5,334 bases of DNA from Oscillospiraceae bacterium (GTDB lineage: Bacteria; Bacillota; Clostridia; Oscillospirales; Acutalibacteraceae). Of this stretch, positions 1 through 5,334 are shown piece by piece; within the stretch, counting starts at the first letter, position 1; every line of letters begins with the position of its first letter. Position numbers and translations under genes: made by a program. The stretch covers positions 1 to 5,334 of the forward strand of contig JAQXHW010000091.1 of assembly GCA_029007475.1 (NCBI GenBank), read 5' to 3'. Under the pieces are notes generated by a model. That model had not been told where the DNA came from. It worked only from the letters and a program-made list of their open reading frames with translations, and did not search any database.

Positions 1-1
1 C

Positions 2-1531
2 AAGTCCCGTTCCAAAGCGGCAACTACGGTATACATCCTCCTGTTTGTCATCATCATGGCAGGTATGCTGGGTGGTATGTTTACATACCTCTCCATGTCA
101 ATTTGCGGGGCGCTTAAAGCCGCAGGAATGGATTGGTTATACTTTGCGCTGATGGGATTGCTGGCTGTTCTGCTGGGCGTTTTCGGCAGTGTGTTTAACA
201 CCTATTCCTGTCTGTATCTATCGAAAGATAATGACCTTTTGTTGTCTTTACCAATCCCGGTGAGTGTAATTATGACATCCCGTCTGCTGAGCGTCTATCT
301 CATAGGACTCATGTATTCACTGGTTGTTATTCTCCCGGCGGTTATCGTCTACTGGGCTACAGTATCGGTATCATTGGGGGCGATTTTAGGCTGTCTGATT
401 TTGATACTGCTGATCTCCGTTTTTGTTCTTACCCTTTCCTGCGCTTTGGGTTGGGTTGTAGCCAAAATCAGCCTTAAGCTCAAAAACAAGAGCTTTATCA
501 CGGTTGTGGTTTCATTAGCATTTATCGGCGGATACTATTTTTTATATTTCAAAGCTCAAGAGCTGATTCAGGATTTGCTCGCCAACGCTGCTGTTTACGG
601 CGAGAAAATTAAAGGAACAGCATATCCGCTCTACCTGTTTGGCAGGGTCGGCACCGGTGACGTGTTTGCAATGGCAGTTGTATCGGCGGCTATACTTGCT
701 CTTTTTGCGCTTATGTGGCTGCTCATTTCCCGCAGCTTCCTTAAAATAGCGACGTCTTCGGGACATACCGCCAAGAAGGTATACAAAGAAAGCACAACGA
801 AGCGGAAGAGCGTTGCCGTGGCTCTCTTATCAAAGGAATTCAAGCGCTTTACTTCCAGCCCCAACTATATGCTCAACTGCGGCCTCGGTATTCTGCTGCT
901 GCCGATTTGCGGCATACTGTTTCTCTGGCAGGGCTCAGCCGTAATTTCGGTATTAAACGAGTTGTTCGGTGAATGGACAGGCTGTACGCCTGTACTGCTC
1001 TGCGCGGCGGTATGTATGCTTGCTTCCATGAACGATATGGCGGCACCCTCGGTTTCGCTGGAGGGCAAGAACCTATGGCTTATGCAGTCTTTGCCGTTAA
1101 CACCGTGGCAGGTACTGCGCGCCAAGATTCTAATGCAGCTGCTCCTAACGGAGATTCCCGTGCTGTTCTGTGCGGTCTGCACAGCTTTTATCTATCCCTA
1201 TACTCCCTTAGAGCTGATTTTGGCATTGCTTGTCCCAATGTCTTATGTGTTGCTTTCCGCGTTGTTCGGGCTGTTTTTAGGACTCAAAATGCCCAACCTT
1301 AACTGGACGAGTGAAATCACTCCCATAAAGCAGAGCGCCCCGGTGATGATTGCTCTGATAAGCGGTTTTGGGTATACCGCCTTACTGTACGCGGGTTTTA
1401 TGCTGATGAATGGCTGGAGACTCGGCTTTGTAGGATATATGAGCGGCTTCGGGGCGGTAACATTGGCATTGTGTGCCGTACTTTACGTCTGGCTGAAAAA
1501 GAGGGGCTGTCCCCTGCTTGCTCAGCTGTGA
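2..1531 (+). CDS. ABC-2 type exporter permease (5'-truncated by window edge)
   Basis: This is the membrane subunit of a predicted ABC exporter; substrate unknown. About 509 residues are visible, ending in TGA. The frame stays open to the left edge: 18 codons precede the first in-window ATG (position 56), they already form part of a hydrophobic helix (VYILLFVIIM), and that ATG has no Shine-Dalgarno sequence, so it is internal and the true start lies upstream. I count about 12 hydrophobic segments by eye, in two blocks separated by a basic loop near positions 770-850 (KKVYKESTTKRKS). The phrases DNDLLLSLPIPVSVIMTSRL (near 230) and EGKNLWLMQSLPLTPWQVL (near 1060) resemble the 'putative ABC exporter' permease family, in which a partner ATPase is usually encoded just upstream; that gene would be outside the window. 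Base composition is GC-richer than the genes to the right. Family assignment is from remembered sequence style, not a search; the substrate cannot be inferred. Confidence 0.85.
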   Translation, partial: KSRSKAATTVYILLFVIIMAGMLGGMFTYLSMSICGALKAAGMDWLYFALMGLLAVLLGVFGSVFNTYSCLYLSKDNDLLLSLPIPVSVIMTSRLLSVYLIGLMYSLVVILPAVIVYWATVSVSLGAILGCLILILLISVFVLTLSCALGWVVAKISLKLKNKSFITVVVSLAFIGGYYFLYFKAQELIQDLLANAAVYGEKIKGTAYPLYLFGRVGTGDVFAMAVVSAAILALFALMWLLISRSFLKIATSSGHTAKKVYKESTTKRKSVAVALLSKEFKRFTSSPNYMLNCGLGILLLPICGILFLWQGSAVISVLNELFGEWTGCTPVLLCAAVCMLASMNDMAAPSVSLEGKNLWLMQSLPLTPWQVLRAKILMQLLLTEIPVLFCAVCTAFIYPYTPLELILALLVPMSYVLLSALFGLFLGLKMPNLNWTSEITPIKQSAPVMIALISGFGYTALLYAGFMLMNGWRLGFVGYMSGFGAVTLALCAVLYVWLKKRGCPLLAQL

Positions 1532-1796
1532 AAGACAACGCAGGTGAGTGTAATAAAAAACGAAACAGTAAGTATGCCTACACATTTTGTATCAACAGCG
1601 GTTCGGAAAAGGGCGGTTTCCTGAAGCAATAACGAAGGAGAGCTTCTGCTTGGTTTACATTAAGATGGGAAATCCCCACTGTTGTGAACCGTACAAGTTT
1701 GTGCGGACAGTGCGGAAATTTTGAACGCAGTGGACTTGCAACTCCTACATCTCAGCCTGTGTATTGTGACTTTCTCTGCAAATTTGCAAGATCAAT
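1532..1796. other. Intergenic gap without a recognisable gene
   Basis: This stretch lies between the exporter permease and the terminator of the DUF368 gene. No intact gene of useful size is visible on either strand. It holds a plus-strand AAGGAG (1635-1640) followed nine bases later by a TTG codon (1650) opening a 24-codon frame to TGA at 1722-1724. A different plus frame from 1633 to a TAG at 1809-1811, with a GTG at 1684, encodes a Cys-containing stretch (LCGQCGNFERSG and later YCDFLCKF). It also holds a perfect 12-bp palindrome, TGCAAATTTGCA, at 1777-1788. No dedicated terminator for the permease is evident just after its stop. The region could be a decayed gene end or simple spacer; I cannot tell. 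Confidence 0.5.
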
Positions 1797-1829
1797 AAAA
1801 AAGACAGCATAGCTTTCGACCATACTGTC
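1797..1829 (-). terminator. Rho-independent terminator of the DUF368 gene
   Basis: Read on the minus strand, GACAGTAT and ATGCTGTC form an 8-bp stem (one G-U pair) that extends by a further G-U and G-C pair around a short loop containing TCGAAAG. Six T residues follow directly (the A run at 1797-1802 on the plus strand). It begins about 53 bases after the DUF368 stop codon. On the plus strand the same hairpin has a C-A mismatch and a poorer T tract (ATTTTGTT), so it could only weakly stop read-through from the exporter gene. Confidence 0.85.
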
Positions 1830-1881
1830 ATTTTGTTCATCTTATTCGGTTCTCATATTTCTCCGTTAAGGACATTATAAT

Positions 1882-2766
1882 TTATTCTTTTGCGTTTTTC
1901 TTTTCAAGGATACCGAAAACAAGCGATACTCCGACTCCCACAGCAGCGCAAGCTAAATTAATCCATGCGCTATTTACGCTTTCCGCAAAGCTCTCAAAAG
2001 GAATAATAAAAGCTGTTGCGGCAATTACAATACCTATTATTGCGTGGAATGTAACTGAATAGTGATTCTTCATAAGCCAGTTTGCAGGCTTTGCAAGAAG
2101 TACAATGGTAACAACGGCGCCTATACCGATAAATACGAGTATTGAAATGTCAAGTTCGCTGATTGCGCTGTTGAGAATCTGATAAAGATCTCCGCCGCTC
2201 TCCCCTGTCTTAAAGGGCATAAGCACAACAGAATAGCTCATACCGGGGATAATAATACTAAGAGCCATTGCAAAGCCAATGAACATATACCAGCCAAAAT
2301 TGGGAGCAACCGTGAAATTTGCTACAAACTTCAAGAGAATAAGTATACCTAAAATAACCGCAAAGGCAACGCCCATGGAAACATAGGATTTTTTGCCTCT
2401 TCCCTCCTGCCCTGCTTCTCTGAAAAGTGAGGGGAGCATTCCGATAATAAGTCCGATAAACAGGCAGGTCCCCTGATTGGGGTAGGTTTCCAAAAGCCAT
2501 ACCAGAACCTTTGCGCTAAGGAACATTCCTATTGCAACACCTATAAAGGTAGGAATAACTATCAGCGCGTTTGTCTTGAAGGTCTTAATGGGATTCGAAA
2601 TAAGGTCCATAATCGGGCGGTAAATTCCGAATATAACACAAAGAACACCACCGGATATTCCGGGTAACTCCGCGCCTACACCGATAAAAATACCGCAGAT
2701 TATGTAGATAATCAGCATCCTTAGGCTGAAGGTATTTTTTGACTCGCCTGATACTTTATTACCCAT
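1882..2766 (-). CDS. DUF368 membrane protein, PopT-like undecaprenyl-phosphate translocase family
   Basis: This is a 294-residue polytopic membrane protein, the usual length for DUF368. Members of this family (PopT) have been shown to recycle undecaprenyl phosphate, the lipid carrier for peptidoglycan and other envelope polymers, from the outer to the inner leaflet; that role is inferred here. The family signature is clear near the N terminus: GAELPGISGG at residues 31-40, followed by IFGIYRPIMDLI. A second, symmetry-related motif begins PGMS at 174-177 but continues YSVVLMPFKTGE, which departs from the PGISG...LGxY form I expect. About eight hydrophobic segments are visible. The ATG is supported by AAGGAG (2775-2780 on the complement) eight bases upstream. 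The gene is single: a near-consensus promoter sits upstream at 2816-2844 and an intrinsic terminator downstream at 1797-1829. Family call is confident; activity of this divergent member is not established. Confidence 0.92.
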   Translation of the reverse strand: MGNKVSGESKNTFSLRMLIIYIICGIFIGVGAELPGISGGVLCVIFGIYRPIMDLISNPIKTFKTNALIVIPTFIGVAIGMFLSAKVLVWLLETYPNQGTCLFIGLIIGMLPSLFREAGQEGRGKKSYVSMGVAFAVILGILILLKFVANFTVAPNFGWYMFIGFAMALSIIIPGMSYSVVLMPFKTGESGGDLYQILNSAISELDISILVFIGIGAVVTIVLLAKPANWLMKNHYSVTFHAIIGIVIAATAFIIPFESFAESVNSAWINLACAAVGVGVSLVFGILEKKNAKE

Positions 2767-2815
2767 TCAGTCAACTCCTTACATAGTATTAAATTTATAT
2801 GTTTCACAGAGCTAA

Positions 2816-2844
2816 ACTATATCATTTTCATAGGTAAATGTCAA
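2816..2844 (-). promoter_or_regulatory. Sigma-A type promoter of the DUF368 gene
   Basis: On the minus strand a perfect TTGACA (complement of 2839-2844) is followed after exactly 17 bases by TATAGT (complement of 2816-2821, five of six matches to TATAAT). The expected start site is near 2809, giving a leader of about 43 bases that contains the AAGGAG ribosome binding site. The strength of the match predicts a well-expressed, housekeeping-sigma promoter independent of the lipoprotein gene upstream. Confidence 0.85.
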
Positions 2845-2849
2845 CCGAC

Positions 2850-2867
2850 TATTGTACCTTTATTGTA
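2850..2867 (-). promoter_or_regulatory. Possible activator site: two 7-bp direct repeats 11 bp apart
   Basis: TATTGTA occurs at 2850-2856 and again at 2861-2867 on the plus strand (TACAATA on the minus strand), an exact repeat with 11-bp periodicity, i.e. one helical turn. It lies just upstream of the -35 box of the DUF368 promoter, at roughly -41 to -58. That geometry is typical of OmpR/PhoP-family response regulators that bind tandem direct repeats. The regulator is not identified and the repeats are short and AT-rich, so chance is possible. Confidence 0.4.
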
Positions 2868-2911
2868 TAAGGAGAGTTTCGAAATAACGAATGTGGGATT
2901 TTATTTTTGAG

Positions 2912-2959
2912 CATAAAGAAAGACAGCGTAAAAGCATTTCTGCCTTCTACACTGTCTTT
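2912..2959 (-). terminator. Long-stem intrinsic terminator of the lipoprotein gene
   Basis: On the minus strand AAAGACAGTGT pairs with ACGCTGTCTTT over 11 bp (one G-U). The stem continues inward through AGAAG/TTTT-type pairs with a single bulged G to CA-GAAA-TG, a GNRA tetraloop, for about 18 pairs in total. A T-rich tail, CTTTATG, follows the TTT that ends the stem. It lies about 107 bases after the lipoprotein stop codon and just before the DUF368 promoter, so it insulates the two same-strand genes. On the plus strand the stem carries C-A mismatches, so the minus strand is the working orientation. Confidence 0.8.
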
Positions 2960-3065
2960 ACGCCTTTATAGCGCCCATAAAGTTGTAATTCAGTTGTGTT
3001 TTCAAATTACTTCCTTATGCGGCGTTAGCAATAAAGTCTCTCTTTTTGTGAGAATTTTAAGCAAA

Positions 3066-4142
3066 TCAGGAAGTTCTTGTCATTATGGCGGTTTCACCGT
3101 AAACATCAATATACATGGTGTCACCGAGCATATACGTCAAGCCGCCTCCGCTATCGATAGCTCCCATAAAGGAGATGGTCATACTCAAATAGTTGTTTTC
3201 ATAGGTGTAGGTCATACTAATCGGAATAAGACCCATTGCAACTATCTGACCTGTACCGTCTGCATTAAAGGTGAAGATATTGCTTCCGGTGAATGTGCCG
3301 CTACTACCTAAAATACTTGTTGTACCCTCCTGCTCCTCAGACACCCAGGTGCCTACAATTGAACCGTCTGTGCGCTTCAATTCACCGGTATTATCACTCA
3401 CTTTGCCGTTTTCGTCAATCGTTACGGTCAAGGGTATGTTATCATTCTTGTTCTCCGGCTTATCACCGGTGGTGTTCCGAGTATTTGTTTCAGTTGTATT
3501 GTCGGTTACAACGCTTTCGGGATTCGTGTAAATCTCCTTCGGTGGCTTTCTATGAATCTCAACAATTGTCTCGGCGTTTCCTGCGCTGTCTGTCTCAGAA
3601 GTGTTGCTTGAGCTTGATGTGGGTTCTTCCGGCGGGTTCTTAACAACATAATACAGTTCTGTTTTAGGAGTGTCTTTACCGGTGGGAGGGAATGCTTTTC
3701 CTTCTCCGGTACCGCCGGGGCTAAGAACGTACTCATAGTTTTTTTCTTGATTTACAAAGGATATGTTCAGATCTTCCCGTATATTTCTTGTAAATATAAC
3801 TGAGTAATCCGTTTCCTCGTATGTGGCGGTGACGCACATTGTATCGCCTATAGCGGTGTAATCTCCAGATAGACCGTAGCTTGCATTTTCCTCTGTAGTA
3901 ACAAACGAGAATTTACCATCGACGGCTGAAAACTCAGCATCAAATACCGTGCCCTCAAAGCTTGCCGTGCCGGTAGCATCGTCTTTGATGTTCAGCACAG
4001 GATTACCTTCGGGACCGTACCATGTGCCAAGCACAGCTTTGTCAATTTCTTTTCCCGACGGGATGCTGCCATCGGTACAGCCCGCAAGACATAGCGTTAT
4101 GACAAGTATTGCTGTCAGAATCAGACAATGTATTCTTTTCAT
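3066..4142 (-). CDS. Two-domain surface lipoprotein of unknown function
   Basis: I do not recognise this 358-residue protein. It starts with a lipoprotein signal peptide: MKR, a hydrophobic core, and lipobox LAGC with the acylated cysteine at residue 22, so it should be exported and anchored on the outer face of the membrane. Two related beta-rich domains follow. The first spans about 36-120 (GTW at 39-41, GDTM at 99-102, ending FTRN). The second spans about 260-358 (GTW at 264-266, FNADGTG near 291, GDTM at 340-343, ending MTRTS). They are joined by a ~130-residue linker rich in Ser, Thr, Asn, Pro and charged residues, likely unstructured. The pattern recalls small lipocalin-like or DUF-type domains in clostridial lipoproteins, but that is an impression. 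The ATG at 4140-4142 follows GGAGGT (complement of 4152-4157) by nine bases. It has its own promoter and terminator and diverges from the potassium transporter. Confidence 0.88.
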   Translation of the reverse strand: MKRIHCLILTAILVITLCLAGCTDGSIPSGKEIDKAVLGTWYGPEGNPVLNIKDDATGTASFEGTVFDAEFSAVDGKFSFVTTEENASYGLSGDYTAIGDTMCVTATYEETDYSVIFTRNIREDLNISFVNQEKNYEYVLSPGGTGEGKAFPPTGKDTPKTELYYVVKNPPEEPTSSSSNTSETDSAGNAETIVEIHRKPPKEIYTNPESVVTDNTTETNTRNTTGDKPENKNDNIPLTVTIDENGKVSDNTGELKRTDGSIVGTWVSEEQEGTTSILGSSGTFTGSNIFTFNADGTGQIVAMGLIPISMTYTYENNYLSMTISFMGAIDSGGGLTYMLGDTMYIDVYGETAIMTRTS

Positions 4143-4162
4143 TGGATATCTACCTCCGAAAA

Positions 4163-4184
4163 ATATTGTGATATATCACGATAT
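4163..4184. promoter_or_regulatory. 22-bp inverted repeat at the lipoprotein start site (candidate operator)
   Basis: The core GTGATATATCAC (4168-4179) is a perfect 12-bp palindrome. It is flanked by ATAT on both sides after one mismatched pair (T4167/G4180), making a 22-bp dyad with ten of eleven position pairs complementary. It sits immediately downstream of the -10 box of the lipoprotein promoter, over the predicted start site (near 4179), a classic repressor position. The half-sites TGTGA/TCAC resemble Crp-type halves, but the four-base spacing is too short for that family. The regulator is not identifiable from the sequence. Confidence 0.6.
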
Positions 4185-4185
4185 A

Positions 4186-4214
4186 ATATTAACATAATCA
4201 GAATAAACTGTCAA
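4186..4214 (-). promoter_or_regulatory. Promoter of the lipoprotein gene
   Basis: On the minus strand a perfect TTGACA (complement of 4209-4214) precedes TAATAT (complement of 4186-4191) by 17 bases. The -10 matches only four of six positions but carries an upstream TG at the extended -10 position (TGT-TAATAT). The predicted start near 4179 gives a leader of about 37 bases containing the GGAGGT ribosome binding site and the dyad at 4163-4184. Confidence 0.7.
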
Positions 4215-4353
4215 TAATTATCAAAATCAAATTGATGCCTCGGTATTTTAATTCTGTATACTGTGTATATTGCTTTTTCTGTTTTAACCCATATAGGTGT
4301 ATCGGTATTACAAATTCACTATATTTATACCCTAATATCAATACAAGTTTTCA
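4215..4353. other. AT-rich spacer between divergent promoters
   Basis: This is the middle of the 293-bp divergent region between the lipoprotein and the potassium transporter. It holds no gene. Small symmetric elements are visible: ATCAA-A-TTGAT at 4226-4236, and TATAC-TGT-GTATA at 4257-4269. The octamer TCGGTATT recurs at 4240-4247 and 4302-4309, each followed within a few bases by AATTC. No c-di-AMP (ydaO-type) riboswitch, which controls ktr genes in some Firmicutes, could be recognised here. In DNA this AT-rich, short symmetries can arise by chance. Confidence 0.35.
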
Positions 4354-4381
4354 TTTACTTTTATAAATTATGTGATATAAT
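4354..4381 (+). promoter_or_regulatory. Promoter of the KtrB-type potassium transporter gene
   Basis: A perfect TATAAT at 4376-4381 carries the extended -10 dinucleotide (TGA-TATAAT) and lies 16 bases after TTTACT (4354-4359), a four-of-six -35 box. The start site should fall near 4388, leaving a leader of about 48 bases. That is too short to hold a large riboswitch, so control is more likely at initiation. The -10 region includes the 11-mer GATATAATATT also found next to the lipoprotein promoter. Confidence 0.65.
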
Positions 4382-4435
4382 ATTGTTCATAGATAAATAT
4401 ACATTAGCTGTTCAACTGTGTATTGAGAGGTTAAT

Positions 4436-5334
4436 ATGATCAAGCTACTAAAAAAGCTATCCCCGGCAAGACTGATAGCTCTCGGTTTTATTTCGGTTAT
4501 ACTCTTAGGCTCTGCTCTGCTTATGTTACCTTGGAGCACTAATGAAGGATTTGAGATAAACTATATTGACGCCCTTTATACCTCTACGAGTGCCGTGTGC
4601 GTAACAGGACTTGTAGTTGTTGATGTAGGAACTGCATTTACTCCTTTTGGTCAATTTATCATAGCCGCACTAATTCAGATAGGAGGTCTCGGCGTTGCCA
4701 CTATCGGGGCGTTAATTATTCTTGCTATGGGCAAGAAAATCAACATGAGAGGCCGCAATCTTATACGTGAGGCTTCTAATCTCGGTTCAGGCAAAGGTAT
4801 AGTCAGGTTTATACGGAGTGTTTTTCTGACAACAATCACTATTGAGCTTATTGGCGCGATACTGTCATTTATAGTTTTCGTAAAAGACTATCCTCCCCAC
4901 GAAGCGCTTGGCATCAGCATATTTCATTCAATTGCAGCCTTCAACAATGCCGGCTTCGATAATCTGGGATTATCCGGAGATGTTTACAGCAACGTCAGCC
5001 TAATTCCTTATCAAGATAATTTACTTCTCAACTTCTCCACTTGCGGACTGATATTCTTCGGAGGTATCGGTTTTCTTGTAATAAGAGATGTAATTGATAA
5101 GCGCGGTAATTGGAAAAAGCTGTCCATGCATTCGAAAGTTGTGCTCACAATGAGTATTGGACTGATTGTAATAGGCACATTGCTTATTAAACTGACTGAG
5201 GACGTATCATGGCTCGGAGCGTTTTTTTACAGCATATCCGTAAGAACAGCAGGTTTCTCCACCTATAATCTCGGTACATTTTCGAATGCAGGACTTTTAG
5301 TTCTGACTGTGCTTATGTTCATCGGTGCATCGCC
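4436..5334 (+). CDS. ktrB: TrkH/KtrB-family potassium uptake protein (3'-truncated by window edge)
   Basis: This is the ion-conducting membrane subunit of a Ktr/Trk potassium uptake system. The first 299 codons are present with no stop before the right edge, about two thirds of a typical ~450-residue KtrB. Three of the four pore-loop selectivity filters are visible with their key glycines: TSAVCVTGL (51-59, G58), FNNAGFD (169-175, G173) and RTAGFST (270-276, G273). The fourth lies beyond the window. QIGGLGVATIG (81-91) is also characteristic. The short N terminus (MIKLLKKLSPARLIALGF) and lack of extra leading helices favour KtrB over the longer TrkH. The ATG at 4436 is preceded by GAGAGG (4425-4430), five bases away, and by a good promoter. 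The partner gating protein (KtrA/TrkA, with an NAD/ATP-binding RCK domain) is often encoded next, which would be outside the window. The symbol is a family-level call. Confidence 0.93.
   Translation, partial: MIKLLKKLSPARLIALGFISVILLGSALLMLPWSTNEGFEINYIDALYTSTSAVCVTGLVVVDVGTAFTPFGQFIIAALIQIGGLGVATIGALIILAMGKKINMRGRNLIREASNLGSGKGIVRFIRSVFLTTITIELIGAILSFIVFVKDYPPHEALGISIFHSIAAFNNAGFDNLGLSGDVYSNVSLIPYQDNLLLNFSTCGLIFFGGIGFLVIRDVIDKRGNWKKLSMHSKVVLTMSIGLIVIGTLLIKLTEDVSWLGAFFYSISVRTAGFSTYNLGTFSNAGLLVLTVLMFIGAS

Noticed and set aside
865..1182. 105-codon minus-strand frame
   Set aside because: Antisense shadow of the exporter permease without start signals.
973..1302. 109-codon plus-strand frame inside the exporter gene
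   Set aside because: It is a shifted shadow of the membrane protein frame, whose hydrophobic pattern is continuous through it.
1604..1624. GGAAA/TTTCC hairpin after the exporter gene as its terminator
   Set aside because: The stem is short with a bulge when extended, and no T run follows.
2891..2971. Plus-strand 26-codon frame starting ATG TGG with AAGGAG upstream
   Set aside because: The ribosome site (2869-2874) is 16 bases from the ATG, the frame runs through the lipoprotein terminator stem, and no plus-strand promoter is evident.
2964..3010. Extra hairpins (CTTTAT/ATAAAG at 2964-2982; GTAATT/AATTAC at 2985-3010) after the lipoprotein stop
   Set aside because: Stems are only 6 bp and AT-rich, without a following T tract; the strong terminator at 2912-2959 explains transcript ending.
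2907..3311. 134-codon plus-strand frame
   Set aside because: It overlaps the terminator and the 3' end of the lipoprotein gene in antisense, has no ribosome site and no coherent protein pattern.
4163..4184. Crp/Fnr-type binding site
   Set aside because: The TGTGA and TCAC halves are separated by four bases rather than the six needed for that family.
4388..4435. c-di-AMP or other riboswitch in the ktrB leader
   Set aside because: The predicted leader is only about 48 bases, AT-rich, with no stable hairpin or recognisable riboswitch consensus.

Overview
The window looks like chromosomal DNA from a low-to-moderate GC Gram-positive anaerobe of the class Clostridia (Oscillospiraceae/Ruminococcus-like by general feel; this is inference). 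The reasons are strong AAGGAG/GGAGGT ribosome binding sites, textbook TTGACA/TATAAT-type promoters, very AT-rich intergenic DNA, a KtrB-type potassium channel subunit and a lipoprotein with a Gram-positive style signal peptide. I see no mobile element, CRISPR array, rRNA or tRNA.

Layout. (1) 2-1531, plus strand: the C-terminal ~509 residues of a large multi-spanning ABC-2 type exporter permease whose start lies left of the window. (2) 1532-1796: a gap with no recognisable gene, only weak small-ORF candidates and a short palindrome. (3) 1882-2766, minus strand: a DUF368 protein, the family of the PopT undecaprenyl-phosphate translocases, with its own near-consensus promoter, a possible activator site of two 7-bp direct repeats 11 bp apart, and a good intrinsic terminator. 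(4) 3066-4142, minus strand: an unrecognised secreted lipoprotein built from two related beta-rich 'GTW...GDTM' domains joined by a long Ser/Thr/Asn/Pro-rich linker, with its own promoter, a near-perfect 22-bp dyad at the predicted transcription start, and a long-stem terminator. (5) 4436-5334, plus strand: the first 299 codons of a TrkH/KtrB-family potassium uptake subunit, divergent from the lipoprotein and running off the right edge.

How the parts relate. Each complete gene appears to be its own transcription unit: DUF368 and the lipoprotein are on the same strand but are separated by a terminator and a strong promoter. The lipoprotein and the potassium transporter are divergent across a 293-bp AT-rich control region, and an 11-mer recurs at both promoters, so co-regulation is possible but unproven. 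All four genes encode envelope proteins (exporter, lipid-carrier recycling, surface lipoprotein, ion uptake). No obvious new multi-gene system is visible; the most informative points are the regulatory dyad, the direct-repeat site, the two-domain lipoprotein and the divergent second motif of the DUF368 protein.
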